Assembly (NCBI RefSeq): GCF_015644665.1
Contig: NZ_JADOBQ010000004.1
Location: 69,501-133,500, forward strand
Source: Roseobacter sp. MH60115
GTDB lineage: Bacteria > Pseudomonadota > Alphaproteobacteria > Rhodobacterales > Rhodobacteraceae
Length of the DNA stretch: 64,000 bases
Reading direction: 5' to 3'
The notes beneath the pieces are model-generated. The model was not told the origin of the DNA. It searched no databases and worked only from the letters and a program-made list of their open reading frames with translations. Each line of letters starts with the position of its first letter. Positions within the stretch are counted from its first letter, which is position 1. The translations under genes and the position numbers were made by a program. Shown here one piece after another: positions 37,201 to 44,775 of this stretch.

Positions 37201-37361
37201 GTGACCGTATCGCTGGCCGCACCGATGGCGTCATTGATGATCCGCTTGGGCAATTCCAGCGTGGCGTAGAGAAAGGGAAAGGTAAAAAGCGTGAAGAACA
37301 GCAAAAAGAGCTGCTCTCGTTTGGAAAACTTCCAAATGAACGCAAAGAGTGAGGATTCCAT
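34272..37361 (-). CDS. ABC-exporter-like protein with degenerate nucleotide-binding domain and C-terminal cNMP-binding domain
   Basis: 1,029 aa from the Met at 37361 (1,053 from the Met at 37433; numbers below use the longer form). Residues ~40-330 are a six-TM ABC exporter domain. The NBD from ~372 starts normally, but Walker A reads IQSTSQVERTAL (404-415) with Lys replaced by Arg and all three Gly lost. The Q-loop Gln is absent (AHSRPYLF). An insertion of about 320 residues follows. The signature reads LASIF (800-804), Walker B LILDTVLAS lacks the Glu, and the H-loop His is replaced. Residues 905-1010 are a cNMP-binding domain (LIGDLAVILDEPRQ). ATP hydrolysis therefore looks unlikely. It is probably cotranscribed with the CPBP protease; function unknown. 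Confidence 0.85.
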   Translation of the reverse strand: MESSLFAFIWKFSKREQLFLLFFTLFTFPFLYATLELPKRIINDAIGAASDTVTVFGISMTQTQFLMALCFAYLGAVLVHGLLKMRLNTMKGVLAERMLRRFRYRLINRMMRFPRAYFRKTSQGELVSMVTSEAEPMGGLMGDAVAQPVFQAGQMLIIVIFLFAQSVWFGLAGVALIPLQAWLIPMLQRQINQLNKKRIVEVRSFSSEIGETAAGIGDLRTNGGLRYRLATFTERLGRLFEIRFQIYQKKFFMKFLNNFITQLTPFFFYSAGGYLAIRGDITVGALVAALAAYKDLSSPWKELLTYYNQVQDMSLRWEIVTERFAPKDMIDESLFEGEPKEVPRLDGVISVKNLTVRNSDGNAVLENIDLEIPAGARVAIQSTSQVERTALAEVLTREIMPTRGSVTVAGHELSQLHQAVIAARIGYAHSRPYLFDGSLGDNLLMPLRSSPKTVLWDPDRKDRTGIEAKRSGNSLDSTKADWLDPGLAGLNSAEEIRGWWFQLVEAMGVDEFMFRRMLNSRMDPELHTQLAASIVAMREEVYQKLVERGLDGFVNRFHPEEFNPSIPLGGNLMFASPKRDISQQGLAAERDFLALISEIGLAEQGIAISQTLIETLHQTFGMDGTSHPLFTALGIEEELYERLVDIATRRQEKGDQALTEEEFALLLTVPFAFTAEQIGPGFPESFKQEILEIRRNKSDEMRERTRGLFVPVAPENYLPRLTLLENALYGRISAIAGVQGELIEDLVAEVLSEHGLKRSVAETILDIKTGLGGTNLASIFQERAAFSRAGIKRPDILILDTVLASHDAESRKRTRAKLQDLLPDTTMIFLEDKFENPTAYDMFVELKNGRIDGVEHTDLNENEDSGSDDLRRKIRVISRTDLFGKLDSRSQRLLAFSAQWYTAEKGQRIFGMGERPDAAYLCLSGSAMMGYRDDDENWHDVTAVGPGRLIGDLAVILDEPRQLDLVAIEKTKFLRIGAEEFRSVIETDPNVLMILLRTVAGHLTGAAELLREARVEIPQDTPEDAKTDA

Positions 37362-37568
37362 GCAATGGCTTTCGGTATTGGGCTGACGGCGCCGTCGCAA
37401 CGGGTGGGGACGCGCAAAAACGTTGCTGTTCATGCAACTTAGGGCTCCGGTTTTGGCAATACAAGCGCTGGGATGATCAAGGCTTGTGCATATCTGAACG
37501 CTTGTGCCTTGCAGGGCATCGGGGGGTTGGCTATTCGGGACGGGAGTTTTTTGAAGGGGAGACCGCCC

Positions 37569-39332
37569 ATGACCAGCCAGCGTTTTGACAAATCAAGACT
37601 GCCAAGCCGCCACGTGACCGAAGGGCCCGCGCGCGCGCCGCACCGGTCCTACTACTACGCCATGGGAATGACGGATGAGGAAATTCACCAACCGCTGGTC
37701 GGGGTCGCGACCTGCTGGAACGAGGCCGCCCCCTGTAACATCGCGCTGAACCGTCAGGCGCAGGCCGTGAAAATGGGCGTGAAACGCGAAAGCGGCACGC
37801 CGCGTGAGTTCACCACCATCACCGTCACCGACGGGATTGCCATGGGGCATGAAGGCATGCGCTCCTCGCTCGCGTCCCGCGAGGCGATTGCCGACACGGT
37901 AGAGCTGACCATGCGCGGGCATTGCTATGACGCCATCGTGGGTCTGGCGGGCTGCGACAAATCGCTGCCGGGCATGATGATGGCGATGATCCGTCTGAAC
38001 GTGCCGTCTGTCTTCCTCTATGGCGGGTCGATCCTGCCGGGCCGTGCGCCCACAGGGGCCGCCGTTCCCGAAGATTTTGCCAATCGCGATCTGACCGTTC
38101 AGGACATGTTCGAAGCCGTCGGTCGCCAGCAAAGCGGCAGCCTCACCGAGGCCGAACTTGAGGTGCTGGAACGCGTGGCCTGCCCCTCTGCCGGGGCCTG
38201 CGGCGGGCAGTTCACTGCCAATACGATGGCCTGCGTGTCAGAGGCCATTGGCCTTGCGCTGCCGAACTCCGCCGGGGCCCCCGCCCCCTACGAGAGCCGC
38301 GATGCCTATGCCGAAGCCTCCGGTGCGGCGGTCATGAACCTGATCGAAAAGAACATCCGCGCGCGGGACATCGTGACCCGCAAATCACTGGAAAACGCCG
38401 CGCGCATCGTGGCCTGCACCGGCGGGTCGACCAACGCAGGTCTGCACCTGCCCGCGATGGCGCATGAGGCCGGCATCGACTTCTTCCTCGAAGACGTCTG
38501 CGAGATTTTCCGCGACACGCCGTATTTTGTCGATCTGAAGCCCGGCGGCCAATATGTGGCCAAGGACCTTTATGAAGCAGGCGGTGTGCCGGTTGTGATG
38601 AAAGAGCTGCGCAAGGCGGGCCTGATCCACGAGGATTGCATCACCGCCACCGGCTATTCCATCGGCGAGGAAATCGACAAGGTCACGCTGGAAGCGGACG
38701 GCCGGGTGATCTACCCGGTGGAGATGCCACTGTCGAAAACCGGCGGTGTCGTGGGCCTCAAGGGCAACCTTGCCCCCGAAGGCGCCATCGTGAAAATCGC
38801 GGGTATGGAGCCGCAGCACCTGCTCTTCAACGGGCCTGCGCGCGTTTTTGAATGCGAACAGGATGCCTTCGAGGCCGTGCAGAACCGCACCTATGAGGAA
38901 GGCGACGTCTTCGTGATCCGCAACGAAGGCCCCTCCGGCGGCCCCGGCATGCGTGAAATGCTGGCAACCACGGCGGCGCTCTCCGGTCAGGGCATGGGCA
39001 AGAAGGTAGCACTGATCACCGATGGCCGGTTTTCTGGCGCCACGCGCGGCTTCTGCGTGGGTCACGTTGGTCCCGAAGCGGCCCATGGCGGCCCCATCGC
39101 CCTGCTGAAAAACGGCGATGTAATCACCCTGAACGCCATCGAAGGCACCATTTCGGTGGATGTGTCCGACGACGAAATGGCCGAGCGCAAGGCGCAGTGG
39201 ACAGGCCCCCGCGAGACCATCTACGGCGCGGGCGCCCTGTGGAAATACGCCAAACTGGTTGGGCCAACCTACCTGGGCGCGGTGACGCACCCCGGCGCCA
39301 AGGAAGAAGGCCACGACTACATGGCGCTGTGA
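37569..39332 (+). CDS. ilvD: Dihydroxy-acid dehydratase
   Basis: A 587 aa iron-sulfur dehydratase of valine and isoleucine synthesis. Cluster and active-site segments are [43 protein letters not shown] and the C-terminal [17 protein letters not shown]. The frame opens at 37473, but the ATG at 37569 has an AGGGGAG site and is the family start. It is divergent from the pseudo-ABC gene. A hairpin follows the stop. Confidence 0.96.
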   Translation: MTSQRFDKSRLPSRHVTEGPARAPHRSYYYAMGMTDEEIHQPLVGVATCWNEAAPCNIALNRQAQAVKMGVKRESGTPREFTTITVTDGIAMGHEGMRSSLASREAIADTVELTMRGHCYDAIVGLAGCDKSLPGMMMAMIRLNVPSVFLYGGSILPGRAPTGAAVPEDFANRDLTVQDMFEAVGRQQSGSLTEAELEVLERVACPSAGACGGQFTANTMACVSEAIGLALPNSAGAPAPYESRDAYAEASGAAVMNLIEKNIRARDIVTRKSLENAARIVACTGGSTNAGLHLPAMAHEAGIDFFLEDVCEIFRDTPYFVDLKPGGQYVAKDLYEAGGVPVVMKELRKAGLIHEDCITATGYSIGEEIDKVTLEADGRVIYPVEMPLSKTGGVVGLKGNLAPEGAIVKIAGMEPQHLLFNGPARVFECEQDAFEAVQNRTYEEGDVFVIRNEGPSGGPGMREMLATTAALSGQGMGKKVALITDGRFSGATRGFCVGHVGPEAAHGGPIALLKNGDVITLNAIEGTISVDVSDDEMAERKAQWTGPRETIYGAGALWKYAKLVGPTYLGAVTHPGAKEEGHDYMAL

Positions 39333-39342
39333 TCCCCCTGAT

Positions 39343-39367
39343 CCTTGCGCCTCTGGCAGGCGCAAGG
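39343..39367 (+). terminator. Hairpin after ilvD
   Basis: CCTTGCGCC (39343-39351) pairs perfectly with GGCGCAAGG (39359-39367), 7-nt loop, 11 bp past the ilvD stop. Only a poor T tract follows (GGTCGGTTCT), so it is a moderate terminator candidate. Confidence 0.5.
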
Positions 39368-39496
39368 GGTCGGTTCTGATCCGGGCGCAACTGTCTCCAA
39401 AAAATCCACGCATCGTCCCGATTTCGTGGTTTATACTCGCGCAACCCTTTCGTTAGATAAGGGCGGTCAGAGGCAATAGGGGCAAATCGCAGACCG

Positions 39497-40270
39497 ATGG
39501 GCAAGGGCGGAGACACCTTTTGGAACACGGCGATCTATCGGCGCGCTTTGCAAGGCTGGGCGCTGTCGGCCCGCCAGGCCCGTACCGCGAAACTGAGCAT
39601 TCTGCGCAAGCAACGTACCCGCGCCCGCCTGCTCCGCGCCCATCTGGATCGCCTGATCCACACCGCAGAGGAAAGGCTGGCCCTACCGGTTGTCGGGTCC
39701 AACAGCTTTCCCAAACCGCATAACGCCGATTGGGCCTGGCGGCCCGAACTGTGGCGCGGTCCGTTGCCGATACCCGGCCTCTCCTCGGTGCAGAACAAAT
39801 CGATGCTGGGCGATGAGGTGACGCTCTTTCACGATTGTGACCGCTCCGAGATCACGCTGCGGCAGGTTCGCAACACGCGGCAGGAAGATCTGGCGCCCTA
39901 CTGCCTGCGCATTGACGTCTTTCGGTTTGACGGCTCCTTCCTGTCGGCAGTCGTCGATCTGCCCGGCGGAGCCGTCGATGGCCTCAAACGTACACATATC
40001 CTGCGCGTCAGCAGCATCATCGAAATGGAAAAACCCATCGAGATTTTTGTGCGCCTCAACATTCGCCATGGCCCGAACACCGAACAGCTCGTGCGGGAGG
40101 TACAGGTGACCGGCAAGGACGTGGAAGTGGAATTTGACCTCGCCTACTGCACTCTGAACGAAAATCGCATCGAAAAAGCCTGGGTCGATTTCATTTTCGA
40201 AGGGCCGGAAATGAATCAGGTCACGCTGCGCGATCTGACCTTTTCACGCCGCCAGCGCGCGCAAGTCTAG
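39497..40270 (+). CDS. DUF6478 family protein
   Basis: A 257 aa cytosolic protein. The basic N-terminal helix region (LSARQARTAKLSILRKQRTRARLLRAHLDRLIHTAEERL) looks membrane- or nucleic-acid-facing. A beta-rich domain follows with NADWAWRPELWRGPLPIPGLSSVQNKSMLGDEVTLFHDC and WVDFIFEGPEMNQVTLRDLTFSRR, as in the roseobacter DUF6478 family. The function is unknown. The next gene, 11 bp downstream, is probably cotranscribed. Confidence 0.75.
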   Translation: MGKGGDTFWNTAIYRRALQGWALSARQARTAKLSILRKQRTRARLLRAHLDRLIHTAEERLALPVVGSNSFPKPHNADWAWRPELWRGPLPIPGLSSVQNKSMLGDEVTLFHDCDRSEITLRQVRNTRQEDLAPYCLRIDVFRFDGSFLSAVVDLPGGAVDGLKRTHILRVSSIIEMEKPIEIFVRLNIRHGPNTEQLVREVQVTGKDVEVEFDLAYCTLNENRIEKAWVDFIFEGPEMNQVTLRDLTFSRRQRAQV

Positions 40271-40281
40271 GAGCGGAACAG

Positions 40282-40653
40282 ATGACTGAGCTGGTTGTCA
40301 TCAAGACAAGATTGCACGGCGGCACCTGGGAAGGTATCGTCACCGGTTCCGGCGATACGCCACCTGCCGTGAGTGTGACACACCTGGAAAATCCGCTGCC
40401 CGACGTCACCCTGACAGCAGCCGCGGAGGCCGGCAGCTGGCTGTTGCACATTCCGGTGCCCGTGGAGGCGATTGCCGATGGGGTTCAGACCATTCTGATC
40501 ACCGACACCGAAACCGGTGCCCGGCTCGACAGTTTCACGCTGATTGCCGGCGAGGCACTGGGGGATGACTTGCGCGCGGAGGTCGATCTGCTGCGCGCGG
40601 AGCTGGATATGCTCAAACGTGCCTTCCGGCGGCATTGCGTCGAGACCGCCTAA
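40282..40653 (+). CDS. Hypothetical protein with beta domain and coiled-coil tail
   Basis: A 123 aa protein. The first ~85 residues are beta-rich (LVVIKTRLHGGTWEGIVTG, WLLHIPVPVEAIADGVQTILI), then DDLRAEVDLLRAELDMLKRAFRRHC forms a short coiled coil. No signal peptide. I do not recognise a named family. A GGAG site precedes the ATG. It lies 11 bp after the DUF6478 gene and is followed directly by a bidirectional terminator. Confidence 0.7.
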   Translation: MTELVVIKTRLHGGTWEGIVTGSGDTPPAVSVTHLENPLPDVTLTAAAEAGSWLLHIPVPVEAIADGVQTILITDTETGARLDSFTLIAGEALGDDLRAEVDLLRAELDMLKRAFRRHCVETA

Positions 40654-40654
40654 G

Positions 40655-40689
40655 AAAAAGCCCCGCCAGTCGAACCGGCGGGGCTTTTT
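40655..40689. terminator. Bidirectional Rho-independent terminator
   Basis: AAAAA-GCCCCGCC, a 9-nt loop, then GGCGGGGC-TTTTT, placed between the convergent hypothetical gene (40282-40653) and ctpA. It has a T run on both strands. Confidence 0.92.
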
Positions 40690-40710
40690 GAGTGCAATGC
40701 GATGTGCGGA

Positions 40711-42045
40711 TTACTCGACAGGCACCAGCGCGCTGAGGCCCTTGAGAATGTCGATGGCATAGGCCAGCTGATAATCCTCTTCCCGCAGGGCCGCCGCCGC
40801 ATCCGCTTTTGCGCGATCCGCCTCGATCTGCTTGATCTGGTCGTCGGACAGGCTGTCATTGTTCAGGCTACCGCGCAGATCGGCTTCGGAGCGCAGGCTG
40901 CGAGGCGTATCCTCGTCCTCTTCCTCGTCAGGCCGGTTGCGGGGCTGTTCGACAACAATATCCGGCGACACGCCCAGAGCCTGGATGGAGCGGCCGGACG
41001 GCGTGTAATACCGCGCGGTTGTGAGGCGCATGGCCCCGTCCCCCCGCAGCGGCATAACGGTCTGCACGGACCCTTTGCCGAAGCTCTTGGTGCCCACGAC
41101 GATGGCGCGGCGGTGATCCTGCAAGGCGCCCGCCACGATTTCCGAGGCCGACGCGGACCCGCCGTTGATCAGCACGACAATCGGTTTGCCCTCGGCAAGA
41201 TCACCCGCCGTGGCATTATACCGCTCGCCGTCCTGAACCTCGCGACCGCGCGTGCTGACGATTTCGCCGCCTTCAAGGAAGGCGTCCGACACGCGGATCG
41301 CCTGCGTCAGCAGGCCACCGGGGTTGTTGCGCAAATCCACGACGATCCCGTTGATCTTGTCGATCCCACCGGCCTCTTCGATCTGTTCTTTCAGGCCCGC
41401 TTCGAGGTTCGTGTAGGTCTGGTCGTTGAAGGTCGTCACCCGCAAGACAACCGTGTCGCCCTGCGTCCGGGTGCGCACCGCCGTCAGCTTGATTGTGTCG
41501 CGGATGATCGACACATCGAAGGGCTCGGTCTCGCCTTCGCGCACGATGGTGATCAGAATTTCCGACCCCACGGGGCCGCGCATCATCTCGACGGCCTCAT
41601 CCAGCGTCAGGCCCAGCACGGAATCGCCATCCACGTGGGTGATGAAATCGCCCGCTTCGACACCGGCCTCATCGGCAGGCGTCCCATCAATGGGGGAGAC
41701 GACTTTGACAAAGCCTTCTTCCTGCGTGACCTCGATGCCCAGACCGCCAAATTCACCACGTGTCTGGACGCGCATGGCTGAGGCGTCATCGGGCGACAGA
41801 TAGCTGGAGTGCGGATCGAGCGAGGTCAGCATCCCGTCAATGGCCGCTTCGATCAGCTCACCGGCCTCGACCTCCTCGACATATTGCGCGCGGATGCGCT
41901 CAAAGATGTCTCCGAAGAGGTCCAGCTGTTCATAGACATTGCCGGATTTTGCTGTCTCCTGCGCCAACAGAGGACCCACAACCTGCGTCGTTGCGATGAT
42001 GCCTGCGAGCGTGCCGCCCACTGCTGCCATGGCAAACTTTTTCAT
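40711..42045 (-). CDS. S41 family carboxy-terminal processing protease
   Basis: A 444 aa exported serine protease (CtpA/Prc group). A signal or anchor sequence (residues 1-28) is followed by a helical lead, a PDZ domain (about 85-165, EFGGLGIEVTQEEGFVKV), and the S41 core with catalytic Ser in NGGSASASEIVAGA and Lys in TKSFGKGSVQT. It ends in an acidic and coiled tail. It is last in a gpmI-envC-ctpA operon, and such proteases process periplasmic or cell-wall hydrolase proteins. Confidence 0.93.
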   Translation of the reverse strand: MKKFAMAAVGGTLAGIIATTQVVGPLLAQETAKSGNVYEQLDLFGDIFERIRAQYVEEVEAGELIEAAIDGMLTSLDPHSSYLSPDDASAMRVQTRGEFGGLGIEVTQEEGFVKVVSPIDGTPADEAGVEAGDFITHVDGDSVLGLTLDEAVEMMRGPVGSEILITIVREGETEPFDVSIIRDTIKLTAVRTRTQGDTVVLRVTTFNDQTYTNLEAGLKEQIEEAGGIDKINGIVVDLRNNPGGLLTQAIRVSDAFLEGGEIVSTRGREVQDGERYNATAGDLAEGKPIVVLINGGSASASEIVAGALQDHRRAIVVGTKSFGKGSVQTVMPLRGDGAMRLTTARYYTPSGRSIQALGVSPDIVVEQPRNRPDEEEDEDTPRSLRSEADLRGSLNNDSLSDDQIKQIEADRAKADAAAALREEDYQLAYAIDILKGLSALVPVE

Positions 42046-42051
42046 TTTTCT

Positions 42052-43182
42052 CTATCCATCCTTATCGGTTCGGAACCAGAGGCTCGGGTCCTCGGCTGCG
42101 TTCTGATGTCTTACCTCTATATAGAGCGTTTCTGATCGCTCTGCGCCAGTGTCATCACCATCTGTTGACAATTGGCCCCGGATTTTCGCCGCAGCGTCGC
42201 CCATAAGCCCCAAAGGAGCCCCTGCGTCAATGACCTCTCCGGCAGTACCGTAAACAACATCCAAACCGGCCAGCACAAAAAGCACCTCCGCCTGCGGTTC
42301 GAGAATCACCACCTGCCCGAGATCCAGGAGCGGTCCGGTATAGCGGATCGTGGCCGCGACCGGGCTGGTCACGATCGCCTGCGGACGGGTAGCCAGGATG
42401 ATCCCCGGGCGGGTGATCCCGGCGGCATCGGCCTGGCCTGCACCATGCAGCACGATGCCCTGAACCGGCAGGGGCAGGTCGCCTTTCTCACCGGACAGTG
42501 TGACCGGTGCGGCCTGTCTTTCATCCTCCACCACCCGCGCCAGCCCGTTGGCGAAACCCGCCAGCGTCTCTGCCGAGGCGATCAGGATCGCTTCGCGCAC
42601 CGGATCCTGGGTGAACCTTTTGGGCAGGTCGGTGCGTTCGGCAATCGCCTGGTTGAGCGCGGTACGGGCGGCTTGAACCTCGTTGAGCCCTTTGGACAGC
42701 TCTCCGGCGGCATCCGTCTGTATGGCGCGCAGGATTTGCAGATCTTCCAGATCGCGGCGCAGATCACTTGCGCGGGCATGCAGCGCAGGTGTCATCTCCG
42801 CCAGCAACATGCCCGAGCGCGCCGTGCCCGTCGGCCCGCCGGGATGCAGAAACGCGACCGGGGATTGTTGCGCGCCGATCCGCTGCAGGACGGCAAGCAA
42901 GGTGGCAATTTCTTCGTTCCGGGCCTGCAATTGCGCGGTCAGCCGCGCCTCGCGGACGGCGGCCTGACGCAAGCCGCTGCGCAGGGCCCCCAGCCCGTCT
43001 TCGAAGGCCTGGATCGTCTGCGTGAGCGCGCGGACACGGTCACGCGCGGACTCCGCCGCCTCCAGCTGCGCCGATGCGTCCTGCAACAGGGCCATCGCCG
43101 CACGGGCCCGGTCGGCATTGTCCTGCTGCGCGAACCCCGCGGCGGGCAGACAAAGTGCAACGATCAACGCGGCCCATTTCAT
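42052..43182 (-). CDS. EnvC-like murein hydrolase activator (degenerate M23)
   Basis: About 376 aa. A signal peptide (MKWAALIVALCLPAAGFAQ) precedes a long coiled coil (about 25-200) and a C-terminal LytM/M23 fold. The usual zinc ligands are missing: the HxH strand reads LEPQAEVLFVLAGL. That is as expected for EnvC, which activates amidases rather than cutting peptidoglycan. I prefer the Met at 43182, which overlaps the gpmI stop by four bases, over 43194. ctpA starts just 6 bp downstream. Confidence 0.9.
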   Translation of the reverse strand: MKWAALIVALCLPAAGFAQQDNADRARAAMALLQDASAQLEAAESARDRVRALTQTIQAFEDGLGALRSGLRQAAVREARLTAQLQARNEEIATLLAVLQRIGAQQSPVAFLHPGGPTGTARSGMLLAEMTPALHARASDLRRDLEDLQILRAIQTDAAGELSKGLNEVQAARTALNQAIAERTDLPKRFTQDPVREAILIASAETLAGFANGLARVVEDERQAAPVTLSGEKGDLPLPVQGIVLHGAGQADAAGITRPGIILATRPQAIVTSPVAATIRYTGPLLDLGQVVILEPQAEVLFVLAGLDVVYGTAGEVIDAGAPLGLMGDAAAKIRGQLSTDGDDTGAERSETLYIEVRHQNAAEDPSLWFRTDKDG

Positions 43183-44696
43183 GTCAGCAAACAACGGCCT
43201 GTCATTTCTGGCGGCGGCGCGATGCCCATCAGGTGCAGCACCGTCGGCGCAAGGTCGGCCAACCGCCCCTCGGTCAGCTTGGCGCCCGCAGGCGCACCGA
43301 CCACCGCAACGGGCACGGGGTTCAGCGTATGCGCCGTGTGCGGGCCACCGGTTTCAGGATCAATCATCATGTCACAATTGCCGTGATCGGCGGTGACGAT
43401 CATCGCACCACCCACCCGCTCCAACGCCGCGACGGCCTGACCCAGCCCCTGATCCACCGCCTCGCAGGCCTTGATGGCTGCATCAAGATCGCCTGTGTGC
43501 CCCACCATATCGGGGTTAGCGTAGTTCACGACGATCAGGTCATACCCGTCCTCAATGGCGCCCACCAGGCTGGCCGTGACCTCGCCTGCCGACATCTCGG
43601 GCTGCAGATCATAGGTCGCCACATCCGGGGATTTCGGCATCTTGCGGTCTTCGCCGTCAAAGGACACTTCTTCACCGCCATTCAGAAAGAAGGTCACATG
43701 CGGGTATTTCTCCGTCTCGGCCAGCCGAAACTGCCGCAACCCCTTCTGCGACACCCAATCGCCCAAGGTGTTCACGATCTCCGGCTTTGGATACATCACC
43801 GACATGTATTCCGAATGCGCCTCGGAATACTGCGCCATGCCCATCAGGGCGGCCCAGTTCGGCCGATCCCCGGTTGCAAAGGCGTCAAACCCCGGATCGC
43901 CGATGGCTGCCATGATCTCGCGCGCGCGGTCGGCCCGGAAGTTCAGACAAAAGACCGCATCGCCGTTCTGTGCGCCCGCATATCCATTCAGCACGGTGGG
44001 GGCGATGAACTCATCCGTCTCGCCTCGCGCGTAGGCCTCCGAAACGGCGGCCTGGGCATCAGCGGCCTCCGCCCCCTCGCCCTTCACGATGGCGGCAAAA
44101 GCCTTTGACACCCGATCCCAGCGATTGTCGCGGTCCATGGCGTAGTAGCGCCCCGTGACGGTGGCGATCCTGACCCGTTCCGGCAGTGCATTTTGCAGAG
44201 TTTCAAAGAAAGCTTCGGCAGATTTCGGGCTCACATCGCGTCCGTCGGTCAGCGCGTGAATGACAACCGGCACATCAGCCGCATCCAGCGCCTTGGCTGC
44301 AGCAATCATGTGGTTGAGATGACCGTGCACCCCACCATCCGAGACAACCCCCATCAGATGCGCCGTCCCGCCGGTGCCATGCAACCGGGTGATAAATGCC
44401 CTAATCCGGGTGTTTTCGGCAAAGGTGCCCTCTTCAATGGCCAGATCGATCTGGCCGAGGTCCATCGCCACAACGCGTCCGGCGCCGATATTGGTGTGCC
44501 CCACCTCGGAATTGCCCATCTGCCCCTTGGGCAGGCCGACGTCCGGGCCAAAGGTGGTCAGCGTCGCCTGCGGGCAGGTCGCCATGATCCGGTCCATCGT
44601 GGGCGTCTTGGCGAGCAGCGGCGCATTCCCCTCGCGTCTGTCGCTCAGGCCCCATCCATCCAGAATGCATAAGACAACAGGTTTCGGTGCGCTCAT
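43179..44696 (-). CDS. gpmI: 2,3-bisphosphoglycerate-independent phosphoglycerate mutase
   Basis: A 505 aa dimanganese glycolytic enzyme interconverting 3- and 2-phosphoglycerate. Metal Asp13 lies in CILDGWG, the catalytic Ser63 is in MGNSEVGHTNIGAG, and the phosphatase-domain ligands are in NYANPDMVGHTGD and VTADHGNCD. A GAGGAG site precedes the ATG. It heads the operon with envC and ctpA and starts about 80 bp downstream of the shortened dnaE2 gene. Confidence 0.96.
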   Translation of the reverse strand: MSAPKPVVLCILDGWGLSDRREGNAPLLAKTPTMDRIMATCPQATLTTFGPDVGLPKGQMGNSEVGHTNIGAGRVVAMDLGQIDLAIEEGTFAENTRIRAFITRLHGTGGTAHLMGVVSDGGVHGHLNHMIAAAKALDAADVPVVIHALTDGRDVSPKSAEAFFETLQNALPERVRIATVTGRYYAMDRDNRWDRVSKAFAAIVKGEGAEAADAQAAVSEAYARGETDEFIAPTVLNGYAGAQNGDAVFCLNFRADRAREIMAAIGDPGFDAFATGDRPNWAALMGMAQYSEAHSEYMSVMYPKPEIVNTLGDWVSQKGLRQFRLAETEKYPHVTFFLNGGEEVSFDGEDRKMPKSPDVATYDLQPEMSAGEVTASLVGAIEDGYDLIVVNYANPDMVGHTGDLDAAIKACEAVDQGLGQAVAALERVGGAMIVTADHGNCDMMIDPETGGPHTAHTLNPVPVAVVGAPAGAKLTEGRLADLAPTVLHLMGIAPPPEMTGRCLLT

Positions 44697-44775
44697 CTGC
44701 TCTTCTCCTCGGGCGGTTTTGCGGCTTTGTAGCGGCTGTGCCGGGCGGCGTGAACCCTTTCTCCGCGTTCCGCCT

